Source: a bacterium
GTDB lineage: Bacteria; Vulcanimicrobiota; Xenobia; Xenobiales; Xenobiaceae
Assembly (NCBI GenBank): GCA_030535355.1
Contig: JAUNIO010000003.1
Span: 1 to 52,771, forward strand
DNA length: 52,771 bases
Direction of reading: 5' to 3'
The notes under the pieces are model-generated. The model did no database searches. It was not told the origin of the DNA and was given only the letters and a program-made list of their open reading frames with translations. Shown piece by piece: positions 16,831 through 26,236 of the stretch. Made by a program: the position numbers and the translations under genes. Positions within the stretch are counted from its first letter, which is position 1, and every line of letters begins with the position of its first letter.

Positions 16831-18081
16831 ATGAGTAGTAGTAAATCCGTTTTGCCTAAGAATACAGTTTGTCCGCAATGCGGGGCAGAGACCAGCGCCG
16901 AAATGGCCTTCTGCGCCAGCTGCGGTCTCAAACTGCCCAAAGCTGCCCAGCCTGCCAAGTTATTCTGTCCTGCATGCGGCACGGGACTAACAGAAGATAT
17001 GGATTTTTGTCCTTCATGCGGCAAAAAGACACCTAAGATCGCTGCTCCCAGCAAAATTTTCTGTCCCAAATGCGGCAGGCAGGGAACTACTGAGATGACC
17101 TTCTGCGCTTCCTGCGGTACGCAGCTGCCCACCGGCCTGGCCATGTCTTCTTCGAGTATAATCCCTCAAAACGATCAGCCTCGCGCAGCTTACCCCAACA
17201 CGGCCAATAGTCCGCAGCCGCAATCCGATACGGCTAAAGTTACCCAAGCCCTCCAAGCCTTAAAGAGCCAAGAACAGCTGGGAATGTTTGCCAAAATACC
17301 CAAAAGTTCATTTTCATCCTTGGATTATAATCTAAGCTTGCTGTACTTTACTCAGGAAGCCGAGCTAAAGAAATTGCTTGACAGCAAGCATCAAACCGGA
17401 GGATGCTCTCTGGGCTGCAGTCTTTTGTTCGGCGTAATCACTTTAGCATGCTTAAACGCTTTCCTCAACGACGGCGGCGACTCCGCGATCGGTATGTTCT
17501 TATTGTGCGGTTCAATCTGCGCCGGAGCCGCCTTAATAGCTTATAACAGCTATAATTTTACGCCTCCGCGCCAGATCTCGGATCTGGAATATGACGACAA
17601 TACGCTGGCAGAGATGCAAAATTTATACGCAGCCTGTCTCAATGAACTTGATTTAGACGTTACGGAAGTCAATGAAGCACCGCCCATTATCTTTCATTCC
17701 TATTCGTTCGAGGGCTGCACATATTGTAAAATCGGCGCCGACGAATGCTTCCGTACCAACATTTACAACGTCGCCACGTTTCTCTTCTCAGCAAACGCCA
17801 TCCATTGTTATCAGTATACATACAGCACGACAGACGGTACGAAATTAAAGTACACCAACGAATATTTTTATGACGACATCGTGTCCATTTCAACAGGCAA
17901 CGAAATTAAGACAATAAATGCGTATCAAAATGGGATGCTAGTAAATAAGTCTATAGATAATCAATTTTTCAGCATAGTGACAACCGGTGGCACAATCCTA
18001 ACCGTCAATCTGCCGGACAAAGAATCGCTCGAATCGGTCAAAGCCATGCGCAGCCTAGTAAAGGAGAAGAAAAATTCTTAA
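16831..18081 (+). CDS. Membrane protein with three N-terminal zinc ribbons
   Basis: This 416-residue protein opens with three consecutive Cys4 zinc ribbons (about residues 11-115; CPQCG/FCASCG, CPACG/FCPSCG, CPKCG/FCASCG). A Gln/Ala-rich linker follows, then a cytosolic stretch. A pair of hydrophobic segments (about 190-245) contains GCSLGCSLLFGVITLACL. The C-terminal ~170 residues are a soluble region without a recognised domain (DEAPPIIFHSYSF, YYDDIVSI). ATG 16831 lacks a clear ribosome-binding site, but the next gene begins 2 bases after its stop, so they form an operon. Its zinc ribbons are very similar to those at 16045, 18723 and 22044, indicating local duplication. The function is unknown. 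Confidence 0.7.
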   Translation: MSSSKSVLPKNTVCPQCGAETSAEMAFCASCGLKLPKAAQPAKLFCPACGTGLTEDMDFCPSCGKKTPKIAAPSKIFCPKCGRQGTTEMTFCASCGTQLPTGLAMSSSSIIPQNDQPRAAYPNTANSPQPQSDTAKVTQALQALKSQEQLGMFAKIPKSSFSSLDYNLSLLYFTQEAELKKLLDSKHQTGGCSLGCSLLFGVITLACLNAFLNDGGDSAIGMFLLCGSICAGAALIAYNSYNFTPPRQISDLEYDDNTLAEMQNLYAACLNELDLDVTEVNEAPPIIFHSYSFEGCTYCKIGADECFRTNIYNVATFLFSANAIHCYQYTYSTTDGTKLKYTNEYFYDDIVSISTGNEIKTINAYQNGMLVNKSIDNQFFSIVTTGGTILTVNLPDKESLESVKAMRSLVKEKKNS

Positions 18082-18083
18082 CC

Positions 18084-18677
18084 ATGACTATACGCGTTTC
18101 CCAGCTAAAATGTCCCAGCTGCGGCTGGCCCTTAGAACTAGGCATGACTGAATGTCCCGCCGGACATCCTGTCTATATCTCCACATTTAACAGTATCAAC
18201 GATCTGCCCCTGCCCCTGCTCAACCGCTACGCCAGCGCCTACCGTAAGAATCAAGCTGCCGCTCCCTTGGATCGAGGTACCAATAAATCGCTGGCGTTCT
18301 GCTATCTCAAGCTCAAGCTCTACGAGCAAGCCCTTGATGCTTTTGCCAAAGCCATCGCTGATAACTTTGACGATTCCGAAGTCTATTTTTATGCGGCCAT
18401 AGCCGCGCTGAAAGGCAAGAAAGCTTTTGTAACTCCCCGACCGATGATCGATCAAGCGCTGGAGTATGTCAGCTCCGCCCTGATAATCGAGCCGCGCGGC
18501 ATTTATTATTATCTGCAGGCTTACATTAAATACGATTATTTTGCTCGCAAACATCTGCGCATCTCACCGGATTACCGTCAATGTTTAGAGCAAGCCAGAG
18601 GACGGATCACGCCCGCAGATATTACGGCTTTATTCGCTCTTCTAAACGTGGAAAAGCCGGAGATATTGACCTTGTAA
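18084..18677 (+). CDS. Small zinc-finger protein with TPR-like helices
   Basis: This is a 197-residue protein. The N-terminus has CPSCGWPLELG then CPAGH, a zinc-ribbon variant with His as the likely fourth ligand. The rest is helical and TPR-like (SLAFCYLKLKLYEQALDA; AIAADN-type pairs; YYYLQAYIKYDY). No signal peptide or membrane segment is seen. It starts 2 bases after the stop of the three-zinc-ribbon gene, so the two are probably translationally coupled and their products may interact. No known family was recognised. Confidence 0.65.
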   Translation: MTIRVSQLKCPSCGWPLELGMTECPAGHPVYISTFNSINDLPLPLLNRYASAYRKNQAAAPLDRGTNKSLAFCYLKLKLYEQALDAFAKAIADNFDDSEVYFYAAIAALKGKKAFVTPRPMIDQALEYVSSALIIEPRGIYYYLQAYIKYDYFARKHLRISPDYRQCLEQARGRITPADITALFALLNVEKPEILTL

Positions 18678-18722
18678 CCCAACGAGAGCTAAACGAAATA
18701 ATATTGTATATAGGAGAGAAAG

Positions 18723-19274
18723 ATGTCCAAGGGTAACAATTTCTGTATGCAATGCGGAGAAGCGATGCTCCCTGAAGCCGCATTTTGCGTTAAATGCGGA
18801 GCTCAATTGCCTGCAGCCGCACCTTTAACGGGTGATGCGCAGACTGCAGCCGCTGCTGCACCCGCACAAGCTGTTATCACCGCCGCCCCTCCAGGCCTGG
18901 TCGACCCGTATGCGCCAGCGAAAGTTACCGAAAAGTATATTTGGGGATTGGCCTGCGCTCCTTTCGTGGGTTCTAAAGTAGCGGGCTTTACAGTCGGCGC
19001 TGTTTTCGGCTTCATTCATGAGGGCGTAAACGAGGCGTGGTTGGCGGATTACAACGCGGTTTTTCCATGGGCGCAATTAGTGCTGTGCCTTATTCTCAAC
19101 ATTTTCTTTTTAAGCAAAGATATGGATGAGATCAAAAAAACCGGGAAAGACGCCGAGTCCTGGATGTGGATGGGCCTGCTGCTGGTGCCGGTCTATATCG
19201 GAGTGCGGGAGTCCAAGACCAATAAGAATTACTGGCCGCTGATAGTCAACCTCGTACTGCTGTTCTTTATGTAA
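18723..19274 (+). CDS. Zinc-ribbon protein with C-terminal membrane helices
   Basis: This is a 183-residue protein. Residues 8-30 form a zinc ribbon (CMQCG ... FCVKCG), followed by an Ala/Pro-rich linker (about 32-60). Three or four hydrophobic segments from about 75 to the end (ACAPFVGSKVAGFTVGAVFGF, LVLCLILNIFFL, WMWMGLLLVPVYI, PLIVNLVLLFFM) give an integral membrane protein. A good ribosome-binding site (GGAGAG) lies 4 bases before ATG 18723. The membrane part resembles small zinc-ribbon/DUF4328-like proteins of Firmicutes only in general layout. The function is unknown. It is probably in the same transcription unit as 16831-18677. Confidence 0.7.
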   Translation: MSKGNNFCMQCGEAMLPEAAFCVKCGAQLPAAAPLTGDAQTAAAAAPAQAVITAAPPGLVDPYAPAKVTEKYIWGLACAPFVGSKVAGFTVGAVFGFIHEGVNEAWLADYNAVFPWAQLVLCLILNIFFLSKDMDEIKKTGKDAESWMWMGLLLVPVYIGVRESKTNKNYWPLIVNLVLLFFM

Positions 19275-19333
19275 CATACAAAACAACATAAAAATTATTG
19301 CACACTCAGTATTTATCAAATAATCTGTAAAAC

Positions 19334-19339
19334 TATAAT
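19334..19339 (+). promoter_or_regulatory. -10 box before the exported Sel1 gene
   Basis: TATAAT lies 36 bp upstream of the putative translation start at 19375. The matching -35 (ATTTAT at 19311-19316, 17-base spacer) is weak. The adjacent 100 bp are AT-rich and contain no gene. Confidence 0.35.
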
Positions 19340-19374
19340 TACCCTACCACAAATAATTATAAGGAGCAATTTCC

Positions 19375-21507
19375 ATAAGGTCTATTCATAAATATATCAC
19401 CATCTCATTGATCAGCGGCAGCATTCTGCTGGCCCCGCAATTAGCCCAAGCTGAAGAAGGCCTGTTCGATGATATAGTCAATGTTTTTACCGGTTCCTCA
19501 AGCAATAATTTGCAAAGTTCCAAAGAACAGCCGTATTCGAACTACTTAAACGGTTCCAAAGAAATGGGAACTTTCGTATTCAGCAATTTTTACTCGCTGA
19601 GCGAAGCTGACATAGCTAAATTAGAATCGCTGCGCATTCCCAGCAATTTAAAAAGCGAATACCAACAAGCGATTGAAGCTCAAAAAGCTTCACACTACTA
19701 TCATGATTCCATTACGTATCAAAATGATATTATCGACGCCGTCATAGAATTACACAATGCTCTAACAGAATATGAGAATAAGTGCCGCGCTGTCCCGCCC
19801 GCAAACTATTGCCGCATAAGCAACCCCGGCTCTTACTTCGCCAGCAATGCGGTCGTAGATTTTGAAAAACAAGATATACTCTGTCCCACGGCAACCAGTG
19901 GCTCAGGCACGCGCTGCCCCAGGCTGTGCATTTTAGTCTACCACGCGACTGCCGATTCTTATTCGCCTGAAAAAATTCTGGCAGCTTTGCGAGAAAAGAT
20001 TCAAGCCTGTAATAATGACATAGCCGCATTTAATAAGATAGATACTATTGCTCACACAGAATTCATTGAATTTGAAAAAGACGCGCTCTGCGACGGCAGC
20101 CGCATATACCGACAAATTGAAGGCGTCCACGTGGGAACGAACCGATCAAAGTTGCTAGACAATCCCGACAGCAATGAATATATCTATAATTTTGCCGAAG
20201 GTCTCGGCTGGAAACTCAGCGACGTCGACTTAGTCTGCCTGACTGCAGATTCGCAAACCGCTAAAGACGTTAAAGACGGACATCTGCCGGATCCCAAAAC
20301 CATCAAAGTTAAAACTAAAGACGGCAAAATACTTACGGCTGATGAAGCGGCAGCAATAGGAATTCCAATCCCTGGCGCTTTAGCCGGCAAAAACAGATAC
20401 GTTACAGTCAAGGAATTATCAGACATACGCCAGCAGCATCAATCCTCATATTTAGAGGCCAAAGCAGCTTATGCCCTGGACAAACGCGCGATCTACGTTC
20501 CCGCCGAGCTGCAGAGCGACGAAGGGACGCAATACGACAATCTCAAGCCCTACGATGCCTACACCGCCGCGGTCAACGCTGCCAAAGACTGCGACAATAA
20601 GGCCTACACCATGCTTAAATCCGCGGCCCGGCGCGGCAGCAACCACGCCCGCATTATGCTGGCCGATAGCTTTCTGCCTGACGATCACCCGCTCAAGCCC
20701 GAAGGAGCGCTCACTTTCCTGCAGCCCGGAGCAGAAGAAAACGAACTGTTCAAGCAATATATCAGCCTCTACACCGCCGCAGCGGACAACGGCAGCCTAA
20801 CCGCAGCTAAAAAACTCAGCAGTTTGTATAAAGCAGGTCAATATCTCGCTAAAGATACCGATAAGCTTTACAAATACACCAAAACCGCCGCTCTAGCCAA
20901 CGATCCTCAGTCCATGTTTTGGCTGGGTACTTTCTACGCTCAAGGCATCGGCTGTTCCAAAGATCGTCCCTCGGCGGTGAAATGGGTTAAAAAAGCCGCT
21001 CACGCCGGCAGCGCTGAAGCCAAACAGTGGCTCGAAGATCGGCGGGGACACATGGTCGACGTCCAAGTTGCCGCTGGCACCAAACGCAATAATATGGCCA
21101 CCGTCTTTGACGGCAGAGCCAATAGACACACAGATTCTCTAGATGTGATCACCGGCGAAGCGAGTATCACCGTCGATGTCTTTAAGCGCAGATACAGCTA
21201 CACATCCGGCATATATAGTATCTGCGGCATAGTTCACAATGTATTTGAGCACAACGGCATTTACTATGCGGTTCTGCGCTACCGCGGAGTACCCATGATA
21301 ATGTTAGACGCCAGCAACAGCTTAAGCAAAGATGACAAGGGCAAGGCCGTGATAGCCGAATGTACTCACGATCCGAGCCAGCCAGAGGAATACCGGACAA
21401 TCTGCAATTACGTTTCCCAAAAAATCTATCCCACCGAGACCATTTATAAAACCGTGCGCAAGTGGCAAGGGCCCAAGATCGGCGGCTGGGAAGACCTGCT
21501 GAAATAA
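19375..21507 (+). CDS. Exported Sel1-repeat protein with an ATA at the start position
   Basis: This is about 710 residues. An AAGGAG site (19361-19366) sits eight bases before ATA 19375. From there the frame reads RSIHKYITISLISGSILLAPQLAQA, a textbook signal peptide with an AQA cleavage site. An in-frame stop at 19360 rules out an upstream start. The only standard start is TTG 19408, which has no ribosome-binding site and would remove the basic region of the signal peptide. So the gene either uses a rare AUA start or has lost its ATG. The mature protein has an all-helical N-terminal half with a Cys-rich stretch around 150-180. Sel1 repeats span about 395-560 (ARRGSNHARIMLADS, AAADNGSLTAAKKL, PQSMFWLGTFYAQGIG). 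A C-terminal beta-rich region has no recognised domain. The next Sel1 gene starts 12 bp downstream; both are probably periplasmic. Confidence 0.7.
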   Translation: MRSIHKYITISLISGSILLAPQLAQAEEGLFDDIVNVFTGSSSNNLQSSKEQPYSNYLNGSKEMGTFVFSNFYSLSEADIAKLESLRIPSNLKSEYQQAIEAQKASHYYHDSITYQNDIIDAVIELHNALTEYENKCRAVPPANYCRISNPGSYFASNAVVDFEKQDILCPTATSGSGTRCPRLCILVYHATADSYSPEKILAALREKIQACNNDIAAFNKIDTIAHTEFIEFEKDALCDGSRIYRQIEGVHVGTNRSKLLDNPDSNEYIYNFAEGLGWKLSDVDLVCLTADSQTAKDVKDGHLPDPKTIKVKTKDGKILTADEAAAIGIPIPGALAGKNRYVTVKELSDIRQQHQSSYLEAKAAYALDKRAIYVPAELQSDEGTQYDNLKPYDAYTAAVNAAKDCDNKAYTMLKSAARRGSNHARIMLADSFLPDDHPLKPEGALTFLQPGAEENELFKQYISLYTAAADNGSLTAAKKLSSLYKAGQYLAKDTDKLYKYTKTAALANDPQSMFWLGTFYAQGIGCSKDRPSAVKWVKKAAHAGSAEAKQWLEDRRGHMVDVQVAAGTKRNNMATVFDGRANRHTDSLDVITGEASITVDVFKRRYSYTSGIYSICGIVHNVFEHNGIYYAVLRYRGVPMIMLDASNSLSKDDKGKAVIAECTHDPSQPEEYRTICNYVSQKIYPTETIYKTVRKWQGPKIGGWEDLLK

Positions 21508-21519
21508 GGAGACCGCGCC

Positions 21520-22032
21520 GTGAACAAAAAACTCATCATTGGCGCGTCCGCCCTGGCCGCCCTCTCCTTCGGCGGCGGTGTTTACTATGGCCGCTGCCAT
21601 TTCTACAGCCAAGGCCTGCCCCACATCGCCTCTTCCTTTGAACGTGCCGCCAACCAGGGCAGCAGCGACATTCAAGCCATAGCGGGCGTACTCCGCGCCG
21701 AAGAGCTGGGCTGCACCTACTGCCCTGATAAAGCCCACGCCTATTGGCGGCAGGCTGCGGAAAAGAAAACTCCCAGCACCCTCTATCTCGAGGGTTACGC
21801 CTGCGAAATGGGCTTGGGCACTCCCCGCGACTATATCAAAGCCCGGCAGATTTACAAACAGGCCGCCCAAAAGAACCACCCTCCGGCTCTGCGCCAACTG
21901 GGCTATATGTATTTCTACGGACGCGGCGTGCCAGAGAATCGCGCCCAAGGCCAACAGTTCCTGCACCAAGCCGCCGCTCATGGCGATCTGCCGTCCAAAA
22001 CATTCCTAGCTAATTTATCCCACGCCAAATAG
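21520..22032 (+). CDS. Small membrane-anchored or exported Sel1-repeat protein
   Basis: This is a 170-residue protein. GTG 21520 has AAGGAG eight bases upstream. Residues 2-25 (KKLIIGASALAALSF ...) form a signal peptide or signal anchor. The rest is about three Sel1 repeats (IAGVLRAEELGC, LYLEGYACEMGLGTPRDY, ALRQLGYMYFYGRGVPENR). It begins 12 bp after the exported Sel1 protein and ends 11 bp before a zinc-ribbon gene, so the three are likely co-transcribed. A role as a periplasmic interaction scaffold is inference. Confidence 0.78.
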   Translation: MNKKLIIGASALAALSFGGGVYYGRCHFYSQGLPHIASSFERAANQGSSDIQAIAGVLRAEELGCTYCPDKAHAYWRQAAEKKTPSTLYLEGYACEMGLGTPRDYIKARQIYKQAAQKNHPPALRQLGYMYFYGRGVPENRAQGQQFLHQAAAHGDLPSKTFLANLSHAK

Positions 22033-22043
22033 GTTATTATTCG

Positions 22044-23483
22044 ATGACTACCAATCCGCAGATATGCCCGCACTGCCAAACTCCGCTTCTGCCAGACGCC
22101 AAGTTCTGCATGAAATGCGGCCAGAAGTTAGAGAAACTATGCCCCCACTGTCAGACCCCGCTTTTGCCCGAAGCCAAGTTCTGCATGAAATGCGGCGCAA
22201 CTATAACAAATATTTCATCAGAGCCGGCAAATGCGGCCGCTATAGCTCAGAACTGCCCGCAATGCGGGCAGGAAATTATCCCTGGGGCTAAGTTCTGCCT
22301 AAAATGCGGTGCCTCTCTCAAGGAACAGATACCCACGCCCCCAGCCGCCACTCCCCCAAACGAGCCGTTATCGGAGAAGAGGAAGCGAACTGCCAAATCA
22401 GGCAAATACTCCAAATCGACAGCGTCCACAAAAGCGGCAGAAACAGCTCATCATGCCGATGAAAATACAACGGTCAAGACCGCGCCGACGTTGAACACCA
22501 GCAGAGCCGAGAACCATGGTGCAGCCTCTCCCGCTGCGCCGCCAACAGCCCAGGAGAATATCGCTTCTCAAGCAACTGAGAGCAGACAGGCAGCCGACTC
22601 AGCTGAATCTCCTAAGCTAGAGCAAAAGCCAAATCCAGCAGATTCATCACCATCAGCTGCGCCGCCATTGAATACTGCCAAAAGCAACCAAACGAACTTA
22701 CAAACTAGCGCAGATGAATCTGCCGTAACAACCGCACCGGGCACGGGAGCTACCCCGACAGCATCAATAAAATCATCAGCGCAGTCAGCGCCGCCAGCGT
22801 CAGAAACACCGATTGAGCCAGCCATGCAGACAGGAGCCGCAGAATCATCAGCTTCGTCTAACATTCAAGAGTTTTTTCTTTTGATTTTGATTTTGATTTT
22901 AATAGCCCTAGCGGTAGCAGCAATTAAACTAGAAAATAATCCTGTAAATACAACATCCATAAGTAACAAGAGCAATACGCTTACAGAAACCAAGCCTGCC
23001 ATACCGCCCAAGGCAGCAAAGACTGCTCACCAGCCAAAAGACAGTTACACCCGTCTGCCCTATATGAAAGACCGCCCAGTAAAGCTCGGCTACTCGTTAG
23101 TAACGGTCAAGGCAATAAACGCCCCCTATACCCGCGACTTTCTAGAGATAAAAGAACTGCCACATTCTCTAACAGAAGTTAATATTAATTCAGCCAGCGG
23201 AGATTACAGCTATCACTATTACCTCACCAGCGATCGCGTGATCGAGATAGCTTATTCCTGGGGCTACGGACCGATAACTGGAAAAAACGACCCCGCCCTG
23301 AAAAAACAGTTTGCTAAAGCCCGCCAAGAAATCGTCGGTGCCGGGTACGGCAGACCTACAGCGGAAAACGGCCTCAAGTGTCAGTGGAAAGCCGCTGATG
23401 GCCATACCGTAACCCTTAAATGCGAAGTTCCCAACAATAGCAAATGGGTACTATTTGAGACCAAAATTACAGCGGACAAATAG
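22044..23483 (+). CDS. Zinc-ribbon membrane protein with long low-complexity linker
   Basis: This is a 479-residue protein with three zinc ribbons in the first ~95 residues. The first two come from an internal duplication (CPHCQTPLLP.AKFCMKCG twice, about 60 bp each at DNA level). A Ser/Ala/Thr/Pro/Gln-rich disordered linker spans about 97-270. A single membrane helix (about 273-293) is built from LILILILIA, encoded by a GATTTT hexamer repeat near 22875-22900. The C-terminal ~170 residues lie on the other side of the membrane and contain the unfamiliar motifs YTRLPYMKDRPVKLGYS and IEIAYSWGYGP. The layout, cytoplasmic zinc ribbon then membrane helix then extracytoplasmic domain, recurs in this cluster. 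A bidirectional terminator follows. Confidence 0.7.
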   Translation: MTTNPQICPHCQTPLLPDAKFCMKCGQKLEKLCPHCQTPLLPEAKFCMKCGATITNISSEPANAAAIAQNCPQCGQEIIPGAKFCLKCGASLKEQIPTPPAATPPNEPLSEKRKRTAKSGKYSKSTASTKAAETAHHADENTTVKTAPTLNTSRAENHGAASPAAPPTAQENIASQATESRQAADSAESPKLEQKPNPADSSPSAAPPLNTAKSNQTNLQTSADESAVTTAPGTGATPTASIKSSAQSAPPASETPIEPAMQTGAAESSASSNIQEFFLLILILILIALAVAAIKLENNPVNTTSISNKSNTLTETKPAIPPKAAKTAHQPKDSYTRLPYMKDRPVKLGYSLVTVKAINAPYTRDFLEIKELPHSLTEVNINSASGDYSYHYYLTSDRVIEIAYSWGYGPITGKNDPALKKQFAKARQEIVGAGYGRPTAENGLKCQWKAADGHTVTLKCEVPNNSKWVLFETKITADK

Positions 23484-23648
23484 TTCCCAAACGGCTTTAA
23501 CTGGGCAAACCGTGAAATATTCAGCCTACAAAGTTATATTACAGTTCCGCCAGCAGAAAGCGCTAGGCAGACACAGCCTTACAGCTATGACAAGATAACT
23601 GAAACGCTCCGTGAAAGCCAAACCATCGGCTTGCAGAAAAGACACACA

Positions 23649-23684
23649 AAAACGGCCCCAGCTAGAAAGAGCTGAGGCCGTTTT
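23649..23684. terminator. Bidirectional terminator between convergent genes
   Basis: AAAACGGCC (23649-23657) pairs with GGCCGTTTT (23676-23684). An inner stem CAGCT/AGCTG surrounds a 6-base loop, with one C-A mismatch. The A-run and T-run on the two flanks allow termination in both directions. It serves the zinc-ribbon gene ending at 23483 and the lipoprotein gene ending at 23749. The rest of the 265-bp gap shows nothing else. Confidence 0.75.
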
Positions 23685-23748
23685 ACTTTAGGCAAAGGCC
23701 TGCTGCAGCCGCTGCCTTATTCTGAGGCGAAGCGCCGCAGAGACGAGA

Positions 23749-26088
23749 TTAATTCACCGTAATGATAAACCTATCGGGATTAGATTCCATACCGCGATAA
23801 ACGGCATGGAAATAGCCTTCTGAACCACTAGTCGCATCTTCTTTGACGTGGATAGCCGAATCGGCGAGCTTGAGTGTAAAGCATTTATCATCACCGGTTA
23901 CTATGATCTCGGCGCCGTCATCAGCGGGATTGACCTTAACGTTGATGGGCAAAATCTTCCCCTGAGTGGTATCGATAGCGTATACCTTGAAGGGTACATC
24001 ACTTCCCTTGGGATAACTCCAACCGACACTCGGTCCCATGTCATCTACCATATCCTCATAGTAGAACGTGGTGTCCTCATCTTCGGGATAATCCGGATCG
24101 TACAGCTTGGAACCATCGTCACTGAGCGCCAATGTGCCGTCGCACAGCCATAAAGACCTGTAAGGCACCGTGCTGATGTTCATCACGTTAGATTCCACGC
24201 CATAGTAAACAGCTTTAAGCGTCGCAGTATCGTCCTCGGAAGCATTTCTAGCCACGCTAACCTTAAAGCCAGCATTGGTAATCGTAGTAGCGTCAGTGGT
24301 CAGCACCGGACTAGCTACCCTGACCATCTCGTAAAGCACACTCCCGGGATTGGCCGGATCGGGAACAGCTCCGATAACCACAAAAGTATGGCTGGAACCA
24401 AACTCGATTGACTTTTTGTTAGGCAGATCCTCGGGTTCGACGGGGTCATCGTAGATATCGACAATCTGCGTGCCGTCATCGCTCACCATATAATCGTCGG
24501 TAGTAACATAGAGCGCCACGTAGTTGAGCGGAACTACGATGTTAACAATATTGGAGGTCAAGTTCTCAAAGGTGGCCCGAATAGTTGCCGCATCGTCAAC
24601 AGTTGCCTCAGCAGCCACGCTGACCTGGAAACCATTGTTGGTAATGTTAGCGGATTCTGTGGTCAAAACGGCCTCAGCTTTGGCGCTGATAAGCTCGTAG
24701 CTTACAGCAGTGCCGCTGCTCTTAGCCGCGATAGCCACAAAGGTGTGCTCAGAACCAGCAGCAATGCCCTGTTCAGCGGGAAGATCGTCAGGAGCGACCT
24801 CAGCACCGTCGGGATCGAGAATTTGGCTGCCGTCACGGCTCACGGTATAACCAGCGGGGGCAAGATAAAGCGCAGTATACTTTGCCTCCTCAGCCACGAC
24901 TTTGATTTTGATGGTATTGGACTTAAGATCGCCGTAAGCCGCTCCGATAGTAGCCTTGTCGGCTTCGGCCGCACCCGCCGCAACGCTAACCTTAAAGCCA
25001 CTGTTGTTGATGTTCTGGGAAGCGGTGTCCAGCACAGCATCAGCTTTATTACCCATCAGCTCATAGGTAGTGCCAGAGGCGGTTTTTTTGGCCCCGATAG
25101 CCACGAAGGTGTGGTTAGCACCCGCCGCGATTTCCTGTTCCTTGGGCAAGCTTGAAGGTTTTACGCTGTTGCCGTTGGGATCGAGAATTTTCGTGCCGTC
25201 ATCGCTCACCTTATAACCAGCGGGAGCGAGATAAAGCGCGGTAAAGTCGGATTCGACAGGACCCACGTTGACCTCATGCTCACTGAACAGACAAGTGAAG
25301 CCCAAATTGTAAACATAGAGATTCGCGGTTCCCTGAGCTAAGGCTTTCAATACCTTGTATTCATCATTCTTCTCGGTCGAGTTGTCGACCACATCGGCCG
25401 CGTCGCTGACCAGCTCGCCCAGAGTAAAGGTTCTGTCCTCATTGACGGAACCGGGCGAGGGGAAAGGCACATAGAAGGATTCATCACCCTGGCAGGTCAC
25501 GAAAACTTTGGCATACACCTTATCGCCGGACGCGAATCTGCCGGTCTCCTGGCCCGAGCCGTCGTAGGTTTTAATGGTAAAGTAGGCATCATTGGCATCG
25601 GAGTCGATAATAATGATGTCTTTATCCCCGTTGATGAGAGAAGAAAAATCAATGGGGATATATTTGCAGTTGGTGGCGAGCTTCTCCGTGCCTTCATCGT
25701 AGTAGAAGTAAAGATCGATGTGCGTCACACGGCCGGACACATCCAGTTCTGCCAGATAATCGCCATTTTTAGCTTGTTTCATTTTGGCGATTTCTGTCTC
25801 GACTACGGAAAACTCTTTATCCCGGGTAGCGCTATCATTATAAGCGAAGCCCGCCACATGCGTGGCCCCACCTTCAACAGACTTAGCCAGGGTCTTTTGA
25901 CTGAATTGGTAGTAAATCTTGTGCCGGCGGTTAAGGTAATCATCGCCGCCTCCGCCATTACCATTACCGCCGCAACAGTAATAGTGAGTATCCTTATCAG
26001 TGCAACCGGTTAGGGCTATGCCTAACAGCAAGCTCAGGGCCAACATCAAAGAGGCTAGCCTGCCAACACTCTGTTGCTGAATTCTCAT
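23749..26088 (-). CDS. Large lipoprotein with four Ig-like tandem repeats
   Basis: This is a 779-residue protein. A signal peptide with lipobox ALTGC puts the lipidated Cys at about residue 29. A Cys/Gly-rich segment (YYCCGGNGNGGGG) follows immediately. A domain of about 150 residues (QFSQKTLAKSVEGGATHV, ELDVSGRVTHIDLYFYYDE) is shared with the short paralog at 26237-26770. Four repeats of ~115 residues begin near 283, 406, 523 and 646; each has ALYLAPAGY-like, DDG..I.DP and HTFV.I.A motifs and a SN..NI end. The first three are close and the fourth diverged. They look like Ig-like (Big-type) beta domains, but this is inference. GAGGTG lies seven bases before ATG 26088. It is probably anchored on the cell surface or outer membrane; its ligand is unknown. 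Confidence 0.75.
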   Translation of the reverse strand: MRIQQQSVGRLASLMLALSLLLGIALTGCTDKDTHYYCCGGNGNGGGGDDYLNRRHKIYYQFSQKTLAKSVEGGATHVAGFAYNDSATRDKEFSVVETEIAKMKQAKNGDYLAELDVSGRVTHIDLYFYYDEGTEKLATNCKYIPIDFSSLINGDKDIIIIDSDANDAYFTIKTYDGSGQETGRFASGDKVYAKVFVTCQGDESFYVPFPSPGSVNEDRTFTLGELVSDAADVVDNSTEKNDEYKVLKALAQGTANLYVYNLGFTCLFSEHEVNVGPVESDFTALYLAPAGYKVSDDGTKILDPNGNSVKPSSLPKEQEIAAGANHTFVAIGAKKTASGTTYELMGNKADAVLDTASQNINNSGFKVSVAAGAAEADKATIGAAYGDLKSNTIKIKVVAEEAKYTALYLAPAGYTVSRDGSQILDPDGAEVAPDDLPAEQGIAAGSEHTFVAIAAKSSGTAVSYELISAKAEAVLTTESANITNNGFQVSVAAEATVDDAATIRATFENLTSNIVNIVVPLNYVALYVTTDDYMVSDDGTQIVDIYDDPVEPEDLPNKKSIEFGSSHTFVVIGAVPDPANPGSVLYEMVRVASPVLTTDATTITNAGFKVSVARNASEDDTATLKAVYYGVESNVMNISTVPYRSLWLCDGTLALSDDGSKLYDPDYPEDEDTTFYYEDMVDDMGPSVGWSYPKGSDVPFKVYAIDTTQGKILPINVKVNPADDGAEIIVTGDDKCFTLKLADSAIHVKEDATSGSEGYFHAVYRGMESNPDRFIITVN

Positions 26089-26236
26089 TTAAGAGCACCT
26101 CATATATAAAAGATCAGAATTCTGAAAATCTCGCTGGGGCAAAATACGCATGAAGCCCTACGAGTCTTTTTATGTAAATCTAAGCGAATGCGGACTAAAT
26201 ATAAATCACAGTCAGCACATCCAAAGGCTGTTTATC

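Noticed and set aside
21322-21981. Minus-strand ORF (219 codons) opposite two Sel1 genes
   Set aside because: Shadow of well-supported plus-strand Sel1 genes with leaders and ribosome-binding sites.
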